Assembly (NCBI RefSeq): GCF_001039355.2
Contig: NW_019775963.1
Coordinates: 1-64,000 of the forward strand
DNA: 64,000 nt
Reading direction: 5' to 3'
Source of the DNA: Lingula anatina
Taxonomy: Eukaryota > Brachiopoda > Lingulata > Lingulida > Lingulidae
Below, one piece after another: positions 52,901 through 60,300 of this stretch. The stretch's first letter is position 1; every line of letters begins with the position of its first letter. The notes beneath the pieces were generated by a model. That model made no database searches. It was not told the DNA's origin and saw nothing but the letters and a program-made list of their open reading frames with translations. The position numbers and the translations under genes were made by a program.

Positions 52901-54209
52901 ACCTGATCTAAAACCTGCCAAAGTGGAAACAAAAAGTGCAGAACACAGACTTGAAAGTAAACCCGAAAAAGTAGAACAGAAAGCAGAGGTCAAGCCAAAA
53001 ATGTCCAAGCCGTCACTGCCTGCTGATCTCTCAGGCTCGGACAGTGGCAGTAGTAGCTGTGATGAAGATACGTTGTCAGACTCCAAGAAGAATGGCTCCT
53101 CCTCTAGCAATGAGAGCATCAACAGTATCACTGTGGACTCCAATACGTTGCCTTTTGCCAATGAAAATGTTGGCACTATTAAACAGAAGAATGCACCCCC
53201 TAAGCCTTCCATAGTTCAGTTTAACATGGATGGAGATGCAGACTTAAACAACAGCCTCTTTGATGGGACGGGGACAATCAAAAGAGCACCTGCCAAACAC
53301 AGTACAGAAGGTAAACACTGTAATGAATATGGATTTAAGTATTCAATCTTTATATAAAACCTAGGTTAATTGTGACACTTGCTTTCTTCTACTAGGTTTT
53401 AAAGATAATTATTGACTTTGAAATGGAATAAATATTTTTCATTTTTGTAAGCCAAAGTAATCCATTTTGACTACTGGCAAGCACGGCAGCTTGTCAGCTT
53501 CAGCTAAGCAGATATAATTTGTATCTTGAGCAATTCCTTCAAGTCGTGAATCATTTCTCATTGTCTACAATAACTGTGCTGAAGAGATAACTTGATTAAT
53601 TGCAGCAGTTTGCTAGATTGGCAGTAAATGTTTGTCTTAGAATTAAATGTTGTTTTCATTCTCTGTGTTTCAGCAGCAGCTGCTGCAGCAGGCAGAGGTC
53701 AGATGGGGGCTGAGTTTTACACAGGGGATGATTTCCTCATGGACAGGTTAGTTCTGTTGCATGTAGTGCCATCATGAACACACTTTAAAATGTGTGTAGA
53801 GGAGCTGTAGAATGGTCGTGTAAAATATCACCAGGATTTTTTGTTTTCGGGGTCTTGTATCATTTAGCTCTAACCAAGTGTATATGAGATAATGCATTTA
53901 GTAATGTATTGATCCAGTTGCATTTCTTCATTCTGTATATCATTCTGTCCCTGCTTCATTATCATAGGATGACCAACAGAAATGCCCCAAATAAAAAACA
54001 TCATTTATATTCCATGCAATAAAACACATATTTTCTACTTTATACATTTATGAATTTAGTTAAATTTGGACTCGGATAATCATTGTGCCCTCTTTCACTT
54101 CAGTTCTGACTTCCCGTCTGGCCAAGGCAACGATGTGCTAGATGACATAGGGAACATGCTTCAGGGGCTCACAGATGAATTAGACGCCATGTTGGATGAT
54201 GAGATCTAA
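5048..54209 (+). CDS. CASKIN: Caskin scaffold protein (ankyrin-SH3-SAM-SAM), 19 coding exons, 5' end missing
   Basis: Multidomain scaffold; in animals Caskins are cytoplasmic synaptic/cell-adhesion adaptors (vertebrate Caskin1 binds CASK; fly Caskin works with the receptor phosphatase Lar). The 19 exons listed separately have GT/AG borders and join in one frame to give 1,467 residues plus TAA. Counting from the first whole codon: six ankyrin repeats about 17-245, SH3 about 250-316, Ser/Pro-rich linker 317-553, SAM1 about 555-620, SAM2 about 626-688, Pro/Ser/Gln-rich tail to about 1440, then the Caskin acidic C-terminus ([19 protein letters not shown]). Human CASKIN1 is 1,431 residues, so length fits. 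The starting exon (family N-terminus MGK..ELLQAV) was not found. The vertebrate CASK-binding motif EEIWVLR is not seen. Whether it corresponds to Caskin1 or 2 cannot be said; invertebrates usually have one gene. Confidence 0.95.
5477..5745. mobile_element. Palindromic TTA-type MITE, copy 1 (edges approximate)
   Basis: Shares the family core: a C/T-rich lead, TAGATCGATCTA, and two arms (GCTTAAGTGGCTTAGATGTC and its inverse near 5640). Right edge is decayed, ending near GGGAATG and a TTTAGACC. Confidence 0.6.
10640..11192. mobile_element. 553-bp element with 111-bp terminal inverted repeats
   Basis: Left arm 10640-10750 and right arm 11082-11192 are reverse complements with about two mismatches in 111 bp (starting ACAGGCC[T/A]CCCAACTACC). 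Flanked by ATT on both sides, a possible 3-bp target duplication. The ~330-bp centre has no transposase. A non-autonomous foldback-type DNA element. Confidence 0.85.
12643..12740 (+). CDS. CASKIN: Caskin exon, ankyrin repeat 1
   Basis: Reads [13 protein letters not shown] then [16 protein letters not shown], matching Caskin repeat 1 ([20 protein letters not shown]). The ATG at 12644 is internal: its first base G at 12643 completes a Gly codon begun in the exon at 5048. Acceptor tattccag, donor GTACAA. Confidence 0.95.
13130..13275 (+). CDS. CASKIN: Caskin exon, ankyrin repeat 2 and start of 3
   Basis: Reads [20 protein letters not shown], then [15 protein letters not shown], matching Caskin repeats 2-3 (MRPLHYAAWQGRKEP; IPLHLAAQHGHYDV). 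Acceptor ttgcag, donor GTGAGT, ends on a codon border. Confidence 0.96.
13914..14080. mobile_element. 167-bp MITE, hAT-like
   Basis: 11-bp inverted ends AGGGTAGGGAA. Flanks GCTAAATC and CTTAAATC agree at 6 of 8 positions, a worn 8-bp duplication as hAT elements make. Interior is CpG-rich for this locus. Confidence 0.6.
14731..14897. mobile_element. 167-bp MITE with CAGGGGCGGAT ends
   Basis: Perfect 11-bp inverted ends CAGGGGCGGAT and a perfect TTAGA repeat on both flanks (14726-14730, 14898-14902). Interior includes a palindrome around GTCTTCCGGAAGAC. CAGGGGCGG ends are typical of hAT MITEs, though 5 bp is short for a hAT duplication. Confidence 0.75.
15464..15720. mobile_element. Palindromic TTA-type MITE, copy 2
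   Basis: 257 bp flanked by TTA (15461-15463, 15721-15723). Both ends read inward as ATACCTAGAT, with long imperfect self-complementarity through the element. The 3-bp TTA target is what PIF/Harbinger elements use (family knowledge). Confidence 0.8.
15724..15937. mobile_element. Palindromic TTA-type MITE, copy 3
   Basis: 214 bp, starting CTCATTCCCAGAG after its first two or three bases; flanked by TTA (15721-15723, 15938-15940). Its left TTA is the right TTA of copy 2, so the two lie back to back. Close to the copy at 29815. Confidence 0.82.
17021..17269. mobile_element. Palindromic TTA-type MITE, copy 4 (diverged)
   Basis: Ends GGCCCCATTCCCAATG and the inverse GGAATGGGGTC; inner arms GGTCTACGTAGATCAG and its inverse. 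Left flank is TAA and right flank TTA, so the target duplication has mutated or the type differs. Confidence 0.7.
17277..17300. repeat. TA microsatellite
   Basis: TA run about 10 bp past MITE copy 4. A shorter TA run lies at about 15061-15074. Confidence 0.85.
18439..18534 (+). CDS. CASKIN: Caskin exon, ankyrin repeats 3-4
   Basis: Thirty-two codons in phase 0; reads [15 protein letters not shown] then [14 protein letters not shown], matching Caskin [12 protein letters not shown]. Acceptor ctctgcag, donor GTAAGG. Confidence 0.96.
19433..19488. repeat. 28-bp perfect tandem duplication
   Basis: Unit beginning GAGATCTTACAAAAACACAG, repeated exactly twice head to tail (19433-19460, 19461-19488) in a Caskin intron. 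Confidence 0.9.
19848..20063 (-). CDS. Candidate minus-strand exon inside a Caskin intron
   Basis: 216 bp (72 codons) open between acceptor gatgttttcag and a weak donor GTTATA. Reads [20 protein letters not shown] then [17 protein letters not shown]. Locally GC-richer than its surroundings. No family recognised, so it may be a gene fragment nested in antisense. Confidence 0.25.
20773..20833 (-). CDS. Candidate small minus-strand exon inside a Caskin intron
   Basis: 61 bp between a strong acceptor (cctttttacag) and strong donor (GTAAGT); reads [20 protein letters not shown]. Its phase does not join directly to the candidate at 19848-20063, so another exon would be needed between them. Confidence 0.25.
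22711..22841 (+). CDS. CASKIN: Caskin exon, ankyrin repeats 4-5
   Basis: Reads [15 protein letters not shown], a family-typical extended inter-repeat loop, then [16 protein letters not shown] (Caskin [16 protein letters not shown]). Ends with AG of the Arg codon. Acceptor gttccag, donor GTAAGC. Confidence 0.96.
22842..24921 (+). other. Caskin intron, 2.1 kb
   Basis: Contains a TCTG/TCTA microsatellite near 23333-23366. A protein-like minus-strand open frame at about 24058-24240 lacks splice sites. Nothing else seen. Confidence 0.6.
24922..25030 (+). CDS. CASKIN: Caskin exon, ankyrin repeats 5-6
   Basis: Reads [20 protein letters not shown] then [16 protein letters not shown], almost identical to vertebrate Caskin [20 protein letters not shown]. 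Acceptor ttttccag, donor GTAAGT. Confidence 0.97.
26293..27526. repeat. 618-bp tandem duplication with N at the junction
   Basis: Copy A 26293-26907 and copy B 26911-27526 are nearly identical (a few substitutions and a 1-bp indel), from GTAAATGCACTGTG/ATAAATGCACTGTG to TTGTATGGCGGA. The only N, at 26908, lies exactly between them, so this may be two haplotypes or reads joined by the assembler rather than a real duplication. Confidence 0.9.
29815..30029. mobile_element. Palindromic TTA-type MITE, copy 5
   Basis: 215 bp with perfect TTA flanks (29812-29814, 30030-30032). Shares the whole body with copy 3, including GGACGGACATTTAAGCCGGA. Confidence 0.85.
33047..33081. repeat. 17-bp perfect inverted repeat, 1-bp spacer
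   Basis: Arms AAGAAGTTATAAAGAGA (33047-33063) and its exact reverse complement (33065-33081). Flanked on both sides by GTTAGCCT (33039-33046 and 33083-33090), so it looks like an inserted palindrome with an 8-bp direct repeat. A ~50-bp sequence (TCTTCTGGTAA..GAGTCATAA..CTGGTCTG) is repeated on either side. Confidence 0.88.
35245..35353 (+). CDS. CASKIN: Caskin exon, end of ankyrin domain
   Basis: Reads [20 protein letters not shown] then [16 protein letters not shown], matching Caskin [22 protein letters not shown]. It follows a 10.2-kb intron. Acceptor ttttcag, donor GTAAGA. Confidence 0.97.
35354..37447 (+). other. Caskin intron, 2.1 kb
   Basis: No gene, repeat or regulatory signal that I can support. 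Confidence 0.5.
37448..37542 (+). CDS. CASKIN: Caskin exon, SH3 first half
   Basis: Reads [20 protein letters not shown] then REGDYIT. The pattern has the beta-a strand, the RT-loop region and the typical F..GD.IT turn of an SH3. Caskin SH3 domains are known to be divergent in the aromatic ligand-binding positions (family knowledge). Donor GTAAGT. Confidence 0.95.
37543..40937 (+). other. Caskin intron, 3.4 kb
   Basis: Only low-complexity features seen: a GA microsatellite followed by a GT run. Splits the SH3 domain coding sequence. Confidence 0.5.
38267..38308. repeat. GA microsatellite
   Basis: About 21 GA units, followed after a few bases by a GT run to about 38330. Confidence 0.9.
40938..41049 (+). 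CDS. CASKIN: Caskin exon, SH3 second half
   Basis: Reads [14 protein letters not shown] then [16 protein letters not shown]. The W-K-G and G-F-F-P signatures mark the SH3 n-Src loop/beta-d and 3-10 helix; vertebrate Caskin has VLEQHPDGRWKG. Acceptor cttttag, donor GTAAGT. Confidence 0.96.
41205..41230. repeat. GGTT tetranucleotide run
   Basis: Six to seven GGTT units in a Caskin intron. Confidence 0.85.
41573..41782 (+). CDS. CASKIN: Caskin exon, linker 1
   Basis: Seventy-codon-sized exon (210 bp) of Ser/Asn/Pro-rich linker, including SFPPPPSPM. Begins after one base of a codon and ends after one base, so it could be skipped in frame. Acceptor atatttaag, donor GTGAGT. Confidence 0.9.
42205..42314 (+). 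CDS. CASKIN: Caskin exon, linker 2
   Basis: Pro/His-rich linker ending NFVNHNQ. Acceptor tttttttcag, donor GTAAGT, ends on a codon border. Confidence 0.9.
42315..44795 (+). other. Caskin intron, 2.5 kb
   Basis: No supported feature; open frames here are short and without splice context. Confidence 0.5.
44796..45005 (+). CDS. CASKIN: Caskin exon, linker 3 (phase 0-0)
   Basis: Begins [17 protein letters not shown]; contains a Ser/Gly/Pro repeat ([17 protein letters not shown]). Exactly 70 codons with both borders in phase 0. Acceptor ctattgcag, donor GTAAGT. Confidence 0.92.
45784..45969 (+). CDS. CASKIN: Caskin exon, linker 4 before SAM1
   Basis: Contains [19 protein letters not shown] and [17 protein letters not shown], a conserved lead-in to SAM1. 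Sixty-two codons, phase 0-0. Acceptor cttccag, donor GTATGT. Confidence 0.93.
45970..47855 (+). other. Caskin intron, 1.9 kb
   Basis: No supported feature. An antisense open frame near 47217-47609 has no recognised domain. Confidence 0.5.
47856..47966 (+). CDS. CASKIN: Caskin exon, SAM1 first half
   Basis: Reads [20 protein letters not shown] then [14 protein letters not shown], the first helices of SAM1 (vertebrate: [27 protein letters not shown]). Acceptor atttcag, donor GTAAGC. Confidence 0.97.
49304..49405 (+). CDS. CASKIN: Caskin exon, SAM1 second half
   Basis: Reads [20 protein letters not shown], nearly the vertebrate [20 protein letters not shown]. Thirty-four codons, phase 0-0. Acceptor ttcttccag, donor GTGAGT. 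Confidence 0.98.
49845..50110. repeat. Local duplication carrying opposite homopolymers
   Basis: GATTATAAATGCAAGGCA occurs at about 49858 and 50034, and GCAGTAGGTGTTTT at about 49954 and 50092. Between these anchors the first copy has a 50-T run (49888-49937), the second a 19-A run (50061-50079). Confidence 0.75.
50404..50542 (+). CDS. CASKIN: Caskin exon, SAM2 first part
   Basis: Reads [20 protein letters not shown] then [20 protein letters not shown], matching SAM2 ([31 protein letters not shown]). Acceptor gttgcag, donor GTGAGC. Confidence 0.97.
50896..50994 (-). repeat. Short A-tailed dispersed repeat, copy 2
   Basis: Minus-strand copy sharing about 40 bp of head with 4345-4433 (GGCCACACTTTTTTA..ATGGATGACATCCT), then a diverged middle and a T-run on the plus strand next to an N at 50895. 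It sits only 105 bp upstream of the large Caskin exon. Confidence 0.65.
51100..53310 (+). CDS. CASKIN: Caskin large exon: SAM2 end and Pro/Ser/Gln-rich tail
   Basis: A 2,211-bp exon. It opens [17 protein letters not shown], the last SAM2 helix, then a low-complexity tail with poly-Pro SH3-ligand-like stretches ([19 protein letters not shown]), Gln runs, and YATLRKP, GTIKQK and GTIKR motifs that resemble the repeated [GA]T[LIV][KR]R elements of vertebrate Caskin tails. Donor GTAAAC at 53311. If unspliced the frame runs 15 residues into the intron and stops at 53355-53357. Confidence 0.96.
53427..53432 (+). terminator. Possible intronic polyadenylation signal in Caskin
   Basis: AATAAA lies 70 bp past the in-frame stop (53355-53357) reached if the large exon is not spliced at 53310. 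Use of it would give a shorter protein lacking the acidic C-terminus. Purely sequence-based; AATAAA is common in AT-rich DNA. Confidence 0.3.
53674..53746 (+). CDS. CASKIN: Caskin exon near C-terminus (poly-Ala)
   Basis: Joins to make six Ala, then [18 protein letters not shown]. The acceptor is a NAGNAG (cagcag), so use of the second AG at 53676 would remove one Ala. Donor GTTAGT. Confidence 0.9.
54104..54209 (+). CDS. CASKIN: Caskin last coding exon (conserved C-terminus)
   Basis: Reads [20 protein letters not shown], the Caskin C-terminal domain (vertebrate [21 protein letters not shown]), ending DDEI and TAA at 54207-54209. Acceptor cacttcag. Confidence 0.97.
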
Positions 54210-56110
54210 AAGCACAGGAACAAGACACTAGAGAGCGCTACTTGGAACACGGCCTGAAGAAGTTCCAAAAGATCTGTGATGCCAGAAAGATATCTGCAGA
54301 TGCCTTGACTCTAAGCCAGGCACATAAATACTGGGGCCCTTCAGGAAGGTGTTGGTCTCCTGTAATGATCTGGTGTTGCAGGTATTCTTTTCTATGGGAA
54401 TGACCAGTGTACATGTCCTTTATTATGGAAAAGGTGACTATTATCTGATGGAAACTCTGGGATACCTTGATATATTAGGTGTAATTGCCTGATGCATGAA
54501 TCGAAGAACAACACCAGTTAATGCTACTAGAGGAGGACTTGATGGTGCTGCGCAGGACGCAGGGCATTATAGAAAACTCTTGTAAATCTGTGGGAGAAGG
54601 CTGAATGTGGGTGGACATTGAAGCTTTAGGACTGCCTAGTCAGATATGGGCACAGCAGGTTTGCAGGAAAGATCCAGTAATTTTTATGGAGGAATAGGTT
54701 CACATACTTTTAGTGGATATCGTATCAAGTCTTTGATATGTGAATGGGTGTAGGTGTCCTGTAATAGCAGCTGATTTGCATTAGATTATGGGTAGTAATT
54801 TGCTTTTAAATATGTAAAAAAGGAATATGCTAAATGATGATGATGGGGGTACTTTTTATGGTAGCCGATAGCTTCATCAAGACAAGCCTACACACACAGG
54901 CTGTGAATAGAGCAATGACTTAGTTATCAAAAGCCTTTACTATGTAGGTCACTGGATAGGTGGCTGAGTCAAGACAAGATTGGTGGTAACCCAATGAAGA
55001 AGAACTCGTGTCTGCTTCCCAAAAAGATATCTGGAGCCTTCATGATACACACTGGTTGCTTTAATCAGATGATATTCAATTGTACATAACATAGCTGTAA
55101 ATGTGTATATATATATTTGTTTATAAATACAGATTTTCTCAATGTGTAGGTTCACATCCTCAAAGTGCCATGGATTTCATTACAAGGTGGTGTCCCGGTG
55201 AGATCAAAATAATATAGAATAAAGCCGTTGAATTCTAAAGACACCAACCAGATATCAGAAAATTCATCTATTTGAATTAAGATTGTTATCACTAGCAACA
55301 TATCTGTACATAACCAGTGTACATTCTTTGCCTTTGGAAGTGCTTTTATTTTAAGAATGTTTGGTAAAATATATATTTAATGGTTATGTTGGCCAAGTTA
55401 AGTTATTGACAGGGGCTAAACTGGTGCCTTATTTATGCAGAGGACTGTAATATAATGAATAACGAAAAAAGAAAATATATCAATGTTAAGTATACTCAGT
55501 GAAGCATTATTGAATATAAGATAAGTATTCAGCCTAAAGTGCTTTTGGAATAAGATAATGTAAATTTCCTTCTACCTTGAAACGGGAACTTGGTTTTATG
55601 GGTCTCAATGTACAACTCCTGTGATCATATTTTTAAGTGTTATTCATATTATAATTACACATTTTCCTTTCTTTTCATCATTGCTTTGGCACCAGTTTTT
55701 TAATCAACAATATCAACTTTAACTGCTAGCAATTTCTGGTTAACATTAAAGATTTTTATTATCATGTAGGAAACTACTTGCTTTAATCATAGTCCTCACT
55801 GCCAGGAAGGGGTGTATTATTTGCAGAAAAAAGTGCGTTATTAGAAAGGGGATTCATTTTGAATGCTCGGTATATTTATGAAAGATTATTTTTCATTTCA
55901 TGTCATACCCGATCTTACATTTGTGTGATGTCACAAGGTGATACGAAGGTGCTGCCAAATATCTCGATTCACAATTTGCATCGTTTTGTTTCATGTAGAA
56001 CAGGACTTGCTCAAAGTACAGGAAGCAATAGCATAGAGCCAGCGCATTCAGAGCTGTATCATATCATAAACAACCATTTTTAATGAAATAAAATATTTTG
56101 GTTGCACAGA
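54210..56110 (+). other. Caskin 3' UTR, extent uncertain
   Basis: No coding signal after the stop. AATAAA hexamers lie at 55218-55223 and 56087-56092, so a 3' UTR of about 1.0 or 1.9 kb is likely. Which is used cannot be told from sequence. Confidence 0.5.
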
Positions 56111-57259
56111 ATTGTTTCCAGACTTTGTTTTGAGTTATTTGCATCCTACATTTTAATCTTGGTTAAAACAAACGCGGGATTGATTGAGTCATAGGTAGAA
56201 CTTAATGATAGTTCTATATTTGTAACATTAATAATTTTTACAAAAAAATTGAAAACATAAGCCACATGATAAGTGAATGAAAGATTATATTTTGAAGCTT
56301 GGACATGTTTGCTAAATACTGTAAAGCAACAGTTATTTAAAAAAGGTAGAAATAATGGGGCTTCCAAATAATAGATTGTGTTGAAGAGACGGGCAAGATT
56401 GTACCTCGCAGCAAATTGCGATTGGTGCGCCAATTGAGATCAGTGTTTTGACGTTTCTCTCTTACCACAGGGTGCGCTAGTAGTCTGTTACAAAACTGGT
56501 GTATGAAACATTGTACTTCGTAATTTCCGTAAACGTCGCACATCCTAATGTCAATAGGAATGTTACATACCGTTACCACTACTCAAAACAAAAATAAAAG
56601 GATTCATGTAACTGATAACTAAGTCAAGAGATGAAAACGCTATTTAACTCGGTAGTGTGATGGGCGATAGGAGGCAGAGAACTTAAGAGGATGCTAAAAC
56701 TCATTATTTTTTCACCAAAACCCCGTGTACTGTCTTACAAAACTCTGCAATAGGACCAATGCGTACACGTTAACAAGTGATATATGATACAAGCATTTAA
56801 TACACGTGAAATCGGCGAAATCGGGTGAACTGGGATTAGATGCAAAAATATTTTTTGCCTTCAATTCTGCAGCGAAGACAAGTGTAAAGGGCCCCCTCGG
56901 TACAGTATTTTTCCGATTTCTTTACGTTTTTTCATTACAAGTGAAGAAGGCGATATCTGTACCGAATTTTAGTTTTTTTATACTGGCCTTCCTGGTCGTG
57001 CAGTTCTTCAAAAATCAAAATTGATAATGTAATCGATCAGAAGCACCATCCGTGACTAAGCCAAACTAAGAGCTTTGAAGAAAATCGAGTAGCTTAATGC
57101 AACAAGGCGTATGTAATTGACGTGACAACCTGTAGAACAGTCCCTAGTCATCTTAGATTACATCCGTGTGGTTCAATAAAAAGACGCCTGTAGAAATCAC
57201 CTTTAACGTGCGTAGCAGGTGATACAGAACTCGAAGTAAGACTTGCCGAGCACAACTGG
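56111..57259. other. Intergenic gap between convergent genes
   Basis: No coding signal. Holds one copy of a 26-bp sequence repeated on the far side of the P450. The P450 3' UTR must lie here, but no clear minus-strand AATAAA was found. Confidence 0.5.
56465..56490. repeat. 26-bp direct repeat, copy 1 (3' of P450)
   Basis: CC then ACAGGGTGCGCTAGTAGTCT then GTTA; identical to 63399-63424. A shorter shared stretch, CGTTTCTC, lies upstream of both. Confidence 0.85.
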
Positions 57260-57370
57260 TCAGTCCCTTGGAAAAAGGGCAATCCTGAGCGCCTTGTCCG
57301 GCATTGTGAACACTCGGTTAATCATGCCAATAGGTTCATGATGATATTCCATCCGGAAAGTTTGAACAAT
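57260..57370 (-). CDS. P450 exon 9 (C-terminus)
   Basis: Reads IVQTFRMEYHHEPIGM through RIALFPRD and TGA (57260-57262); the usual P450 C-terminal beta sheet. Acceptor cattcag. Confidence 0.93.
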   Translation of the reverse strand: MVQTFRMEYHHEPIGMINRVFTMPDKALRIALFPRD

Positions 57371-60300
57371 CTGAATGAAAATAGAGAGCTATCGTTAACA
57401 AAACATAATATCAACATGTATGATGCATCAAAAGATAGCAAAGGCTTTTTTATGGCCCAAAATCAGGTGACGTTTTCCGGCAAATCGTAACATTAAGGAA
57501 ATATCGAAGCTGTCTTGATAGACATTAACACAGCAAGCAAAATGATAAATTCTAAAATTGTGCAAAAAAAGATACAAGTTACATCTGTTTTTGAAAATGT
57601 CTTCATTTTCTTACCTTAATCAAAGCTAGGTATATTTCTTGTTCAGCAAATCTCCTCCCTATACACATTCTAGGGCCGTATCCAAAAGGCATCATTACGA
57701 ATGGTGGTGGTGCCTGAATGTCTCTACTGTCTTTCTTCAACCAGCGTTCCGGCAGAAATTCTTCAGGACGTTCAAAATATTCCTCTTGAAGACACATTAC
57801 TTGATTGTTCATGGCAATCAAAGCCTTTAAAATGGTAAAATATCCAAATCAATACAATCCAAATCAAATAAATAATATAATAAATAAATAAAATTTGAAA
57901 ACAGTTTGGTATAATAGGCCTAAGTCTGCGTGAATTTTCTTTTAATATTATTCAAAACATAAGACCCATTTAAAACAGTATGCACACATTACGAAATAAA
58001 TTATATAATTCAAAATCTGAGAGAAGTTTTCTCCACATAGAAATTCTCAGTCGTCTATCTAATCCAGACAAACCGCAGACCTTAAAATCCAATACTGACC
58101 CCTTTAGGCACCATGTATCCTCCAAGTACAGTATCTTCCTCCAGAAACCTCCTCGTCCCCCCTTCCACTGGGAAATTGAGCCTGAACAACGCGGTCATGG
58201 TAAAAAGAACTATATAATGTACATTATGCAAACTGATTGTTGAAATGTTGAAAAATAACAATGCTTCTGCCTTCTTTTCTATTTAACTTTAAAATATTTT
58301 TAAGGGGGAAAAGTTGAATAGCGAGATTACGTGATATCATTACCATGGTGATATCGATATGAAAATAGTACAGTGAAAATAGTGAGATATAGTTCTATCA
58401 CGAAAAAAAAAAAATAGCGTGGACAGAAATTACACTGATGCTCATAAGTTAAGCAACACCCCGATTTTTTCAAAAGTTTCTTCTATCATGATCATTATTT
58501 CATTTGTTGGTGGGGTTATGCATATTTCTTTCATATTTTATAAATAACTTATTCAAGTTGAATATTTGTGTTAAATATATACACAACATAGCTTATTGTA
58601 ATAATCAAAATAACTTTATTAACCAAACGGTACTAAAATATGCCAAACTATGTGTCAAAAAAGTATGCTCACACAGCAAAAAGTACGTGCTGATTAAAAC
58701 AGCTTATTATGAAAAAATAAAGTTCGATCATCTAAGAATTAGTTTTAATAAAAGAAGACTGTAGATAATAGATAATTAATCGTCTATTATGCAATAAATA
58801 TTGGGTGTGCCTTCCCTGGTTTTGAACAACAGCTTCACATTGTCTCCTGCAACTTGCCACCATATTCTGCCAATCTTGCTTTGAGAGCCGGTTCCATTCT
58901 TCATTTACTGCCTGCTGGACCTCTCTAATGTTTCTAACTGGAGGCTGTCTCTCATTTACTACCCTGTCAATCATATCCTAAGCATGTTCTATTACATTGA
59001 GAATTGGTAAATATGCAGGCCAATCCAAATGTGGGATACCGCGCTGTTGCAGCGCGTCTTGCACGGACCATGCTTTCTGGATGGGCGCATTGTCCTGCAC
59101 CAAAATGATTTTTCTTTCTGGATTTGCTTGAATGTGTGATTGTATGCACCCCAATGGTATTTCGTCTCTGTATTGTTGACCAGGGCACCTCCCTTGAATG
59201 ACGTACGGTGGCAATTTTTCATTGTTTGGCTGATATGAACTGGTCCTGGTGGCATAATCGAACCAGATATCTTCATCTCTTGCGTCGGTTAATATTATTC
59301 TACCAGAAAGAGGCTTGTCCAATACATGATGAGTTTGGCGCCATTTTGCTACCAGCTTGGACACTTGACTTGGTGCTACTTTTTTGTTGCCTTGCAATCT
59401 GTCTCTTTGGCACCCCATCACGATGGCTTCCCATTATTTGCCTTCTGATTACCTCGTTGAGTCCTCTTCTAACCGTTGGTTGGTCCAAAATAACAAATTG
59501 TGCCCATGAAACTAGCCAAACTGGAAGCTCCTCATGGCATGGCCAAACTGTGTTTTTCGCAAGTGGGACCCCCATTGCATATTCTATCGTGTCCAACAGT
59601 AAATAGTACTCTAATGTCACGGTCCAGTAAGTCAAAGTAAAAACAAGAGAAATATCTAGCTATTGTACAAACTTTGCCTCAATAAAAATTTTGGTTGCTG
59701 AGAAATTCGAGAAATAAGAAAGTGTTGCTTAACTTATGAGCATCAGTGTATACCTGAAGGACTCTTTAATACATGCTTTCAGGTACGGCATGTTGTCTAT
59801 GTGACTGACGCTCACTGAACATCCGCGGGGTATCACTGTGGATATTTCCTGATAAAGCTTTTCTTGTTCAGCCGGATTTTTGGCCAGGTGATAGAGAGCA
59901 AAGGACAGAGCGCTGGCAGTCTGGAAAGGCAATTTAGGTATCATTCACAAAATAAATCTCTGAAACTCTTCATGCAATTTACAATAAAATGGTGTATATT
60001 TGTAAATTCAAAAGTCGAAGAGTTTTGTACCAACAGATTTTGGTATATTTTTTCTAGTGTACCTATTGCGTCAGATAAAACTTTAAATATATTTTGAAAA
60101 GGTCATTTATTTACATAGTATATATAGGATTGAATAATGCGTACAAGGTACATACATATACGGGTTCTTAGAAAATTGGTTAACCAATTCATAGGTCTAT
60201 GTAAAACGATTCAAACAATACAGATAACTCTTTTTATATTTGGTTTTATGTCTTATTGACAAATAAAGCCATCTCTAGTGAGAAAACTTTTGCTTCTCGG

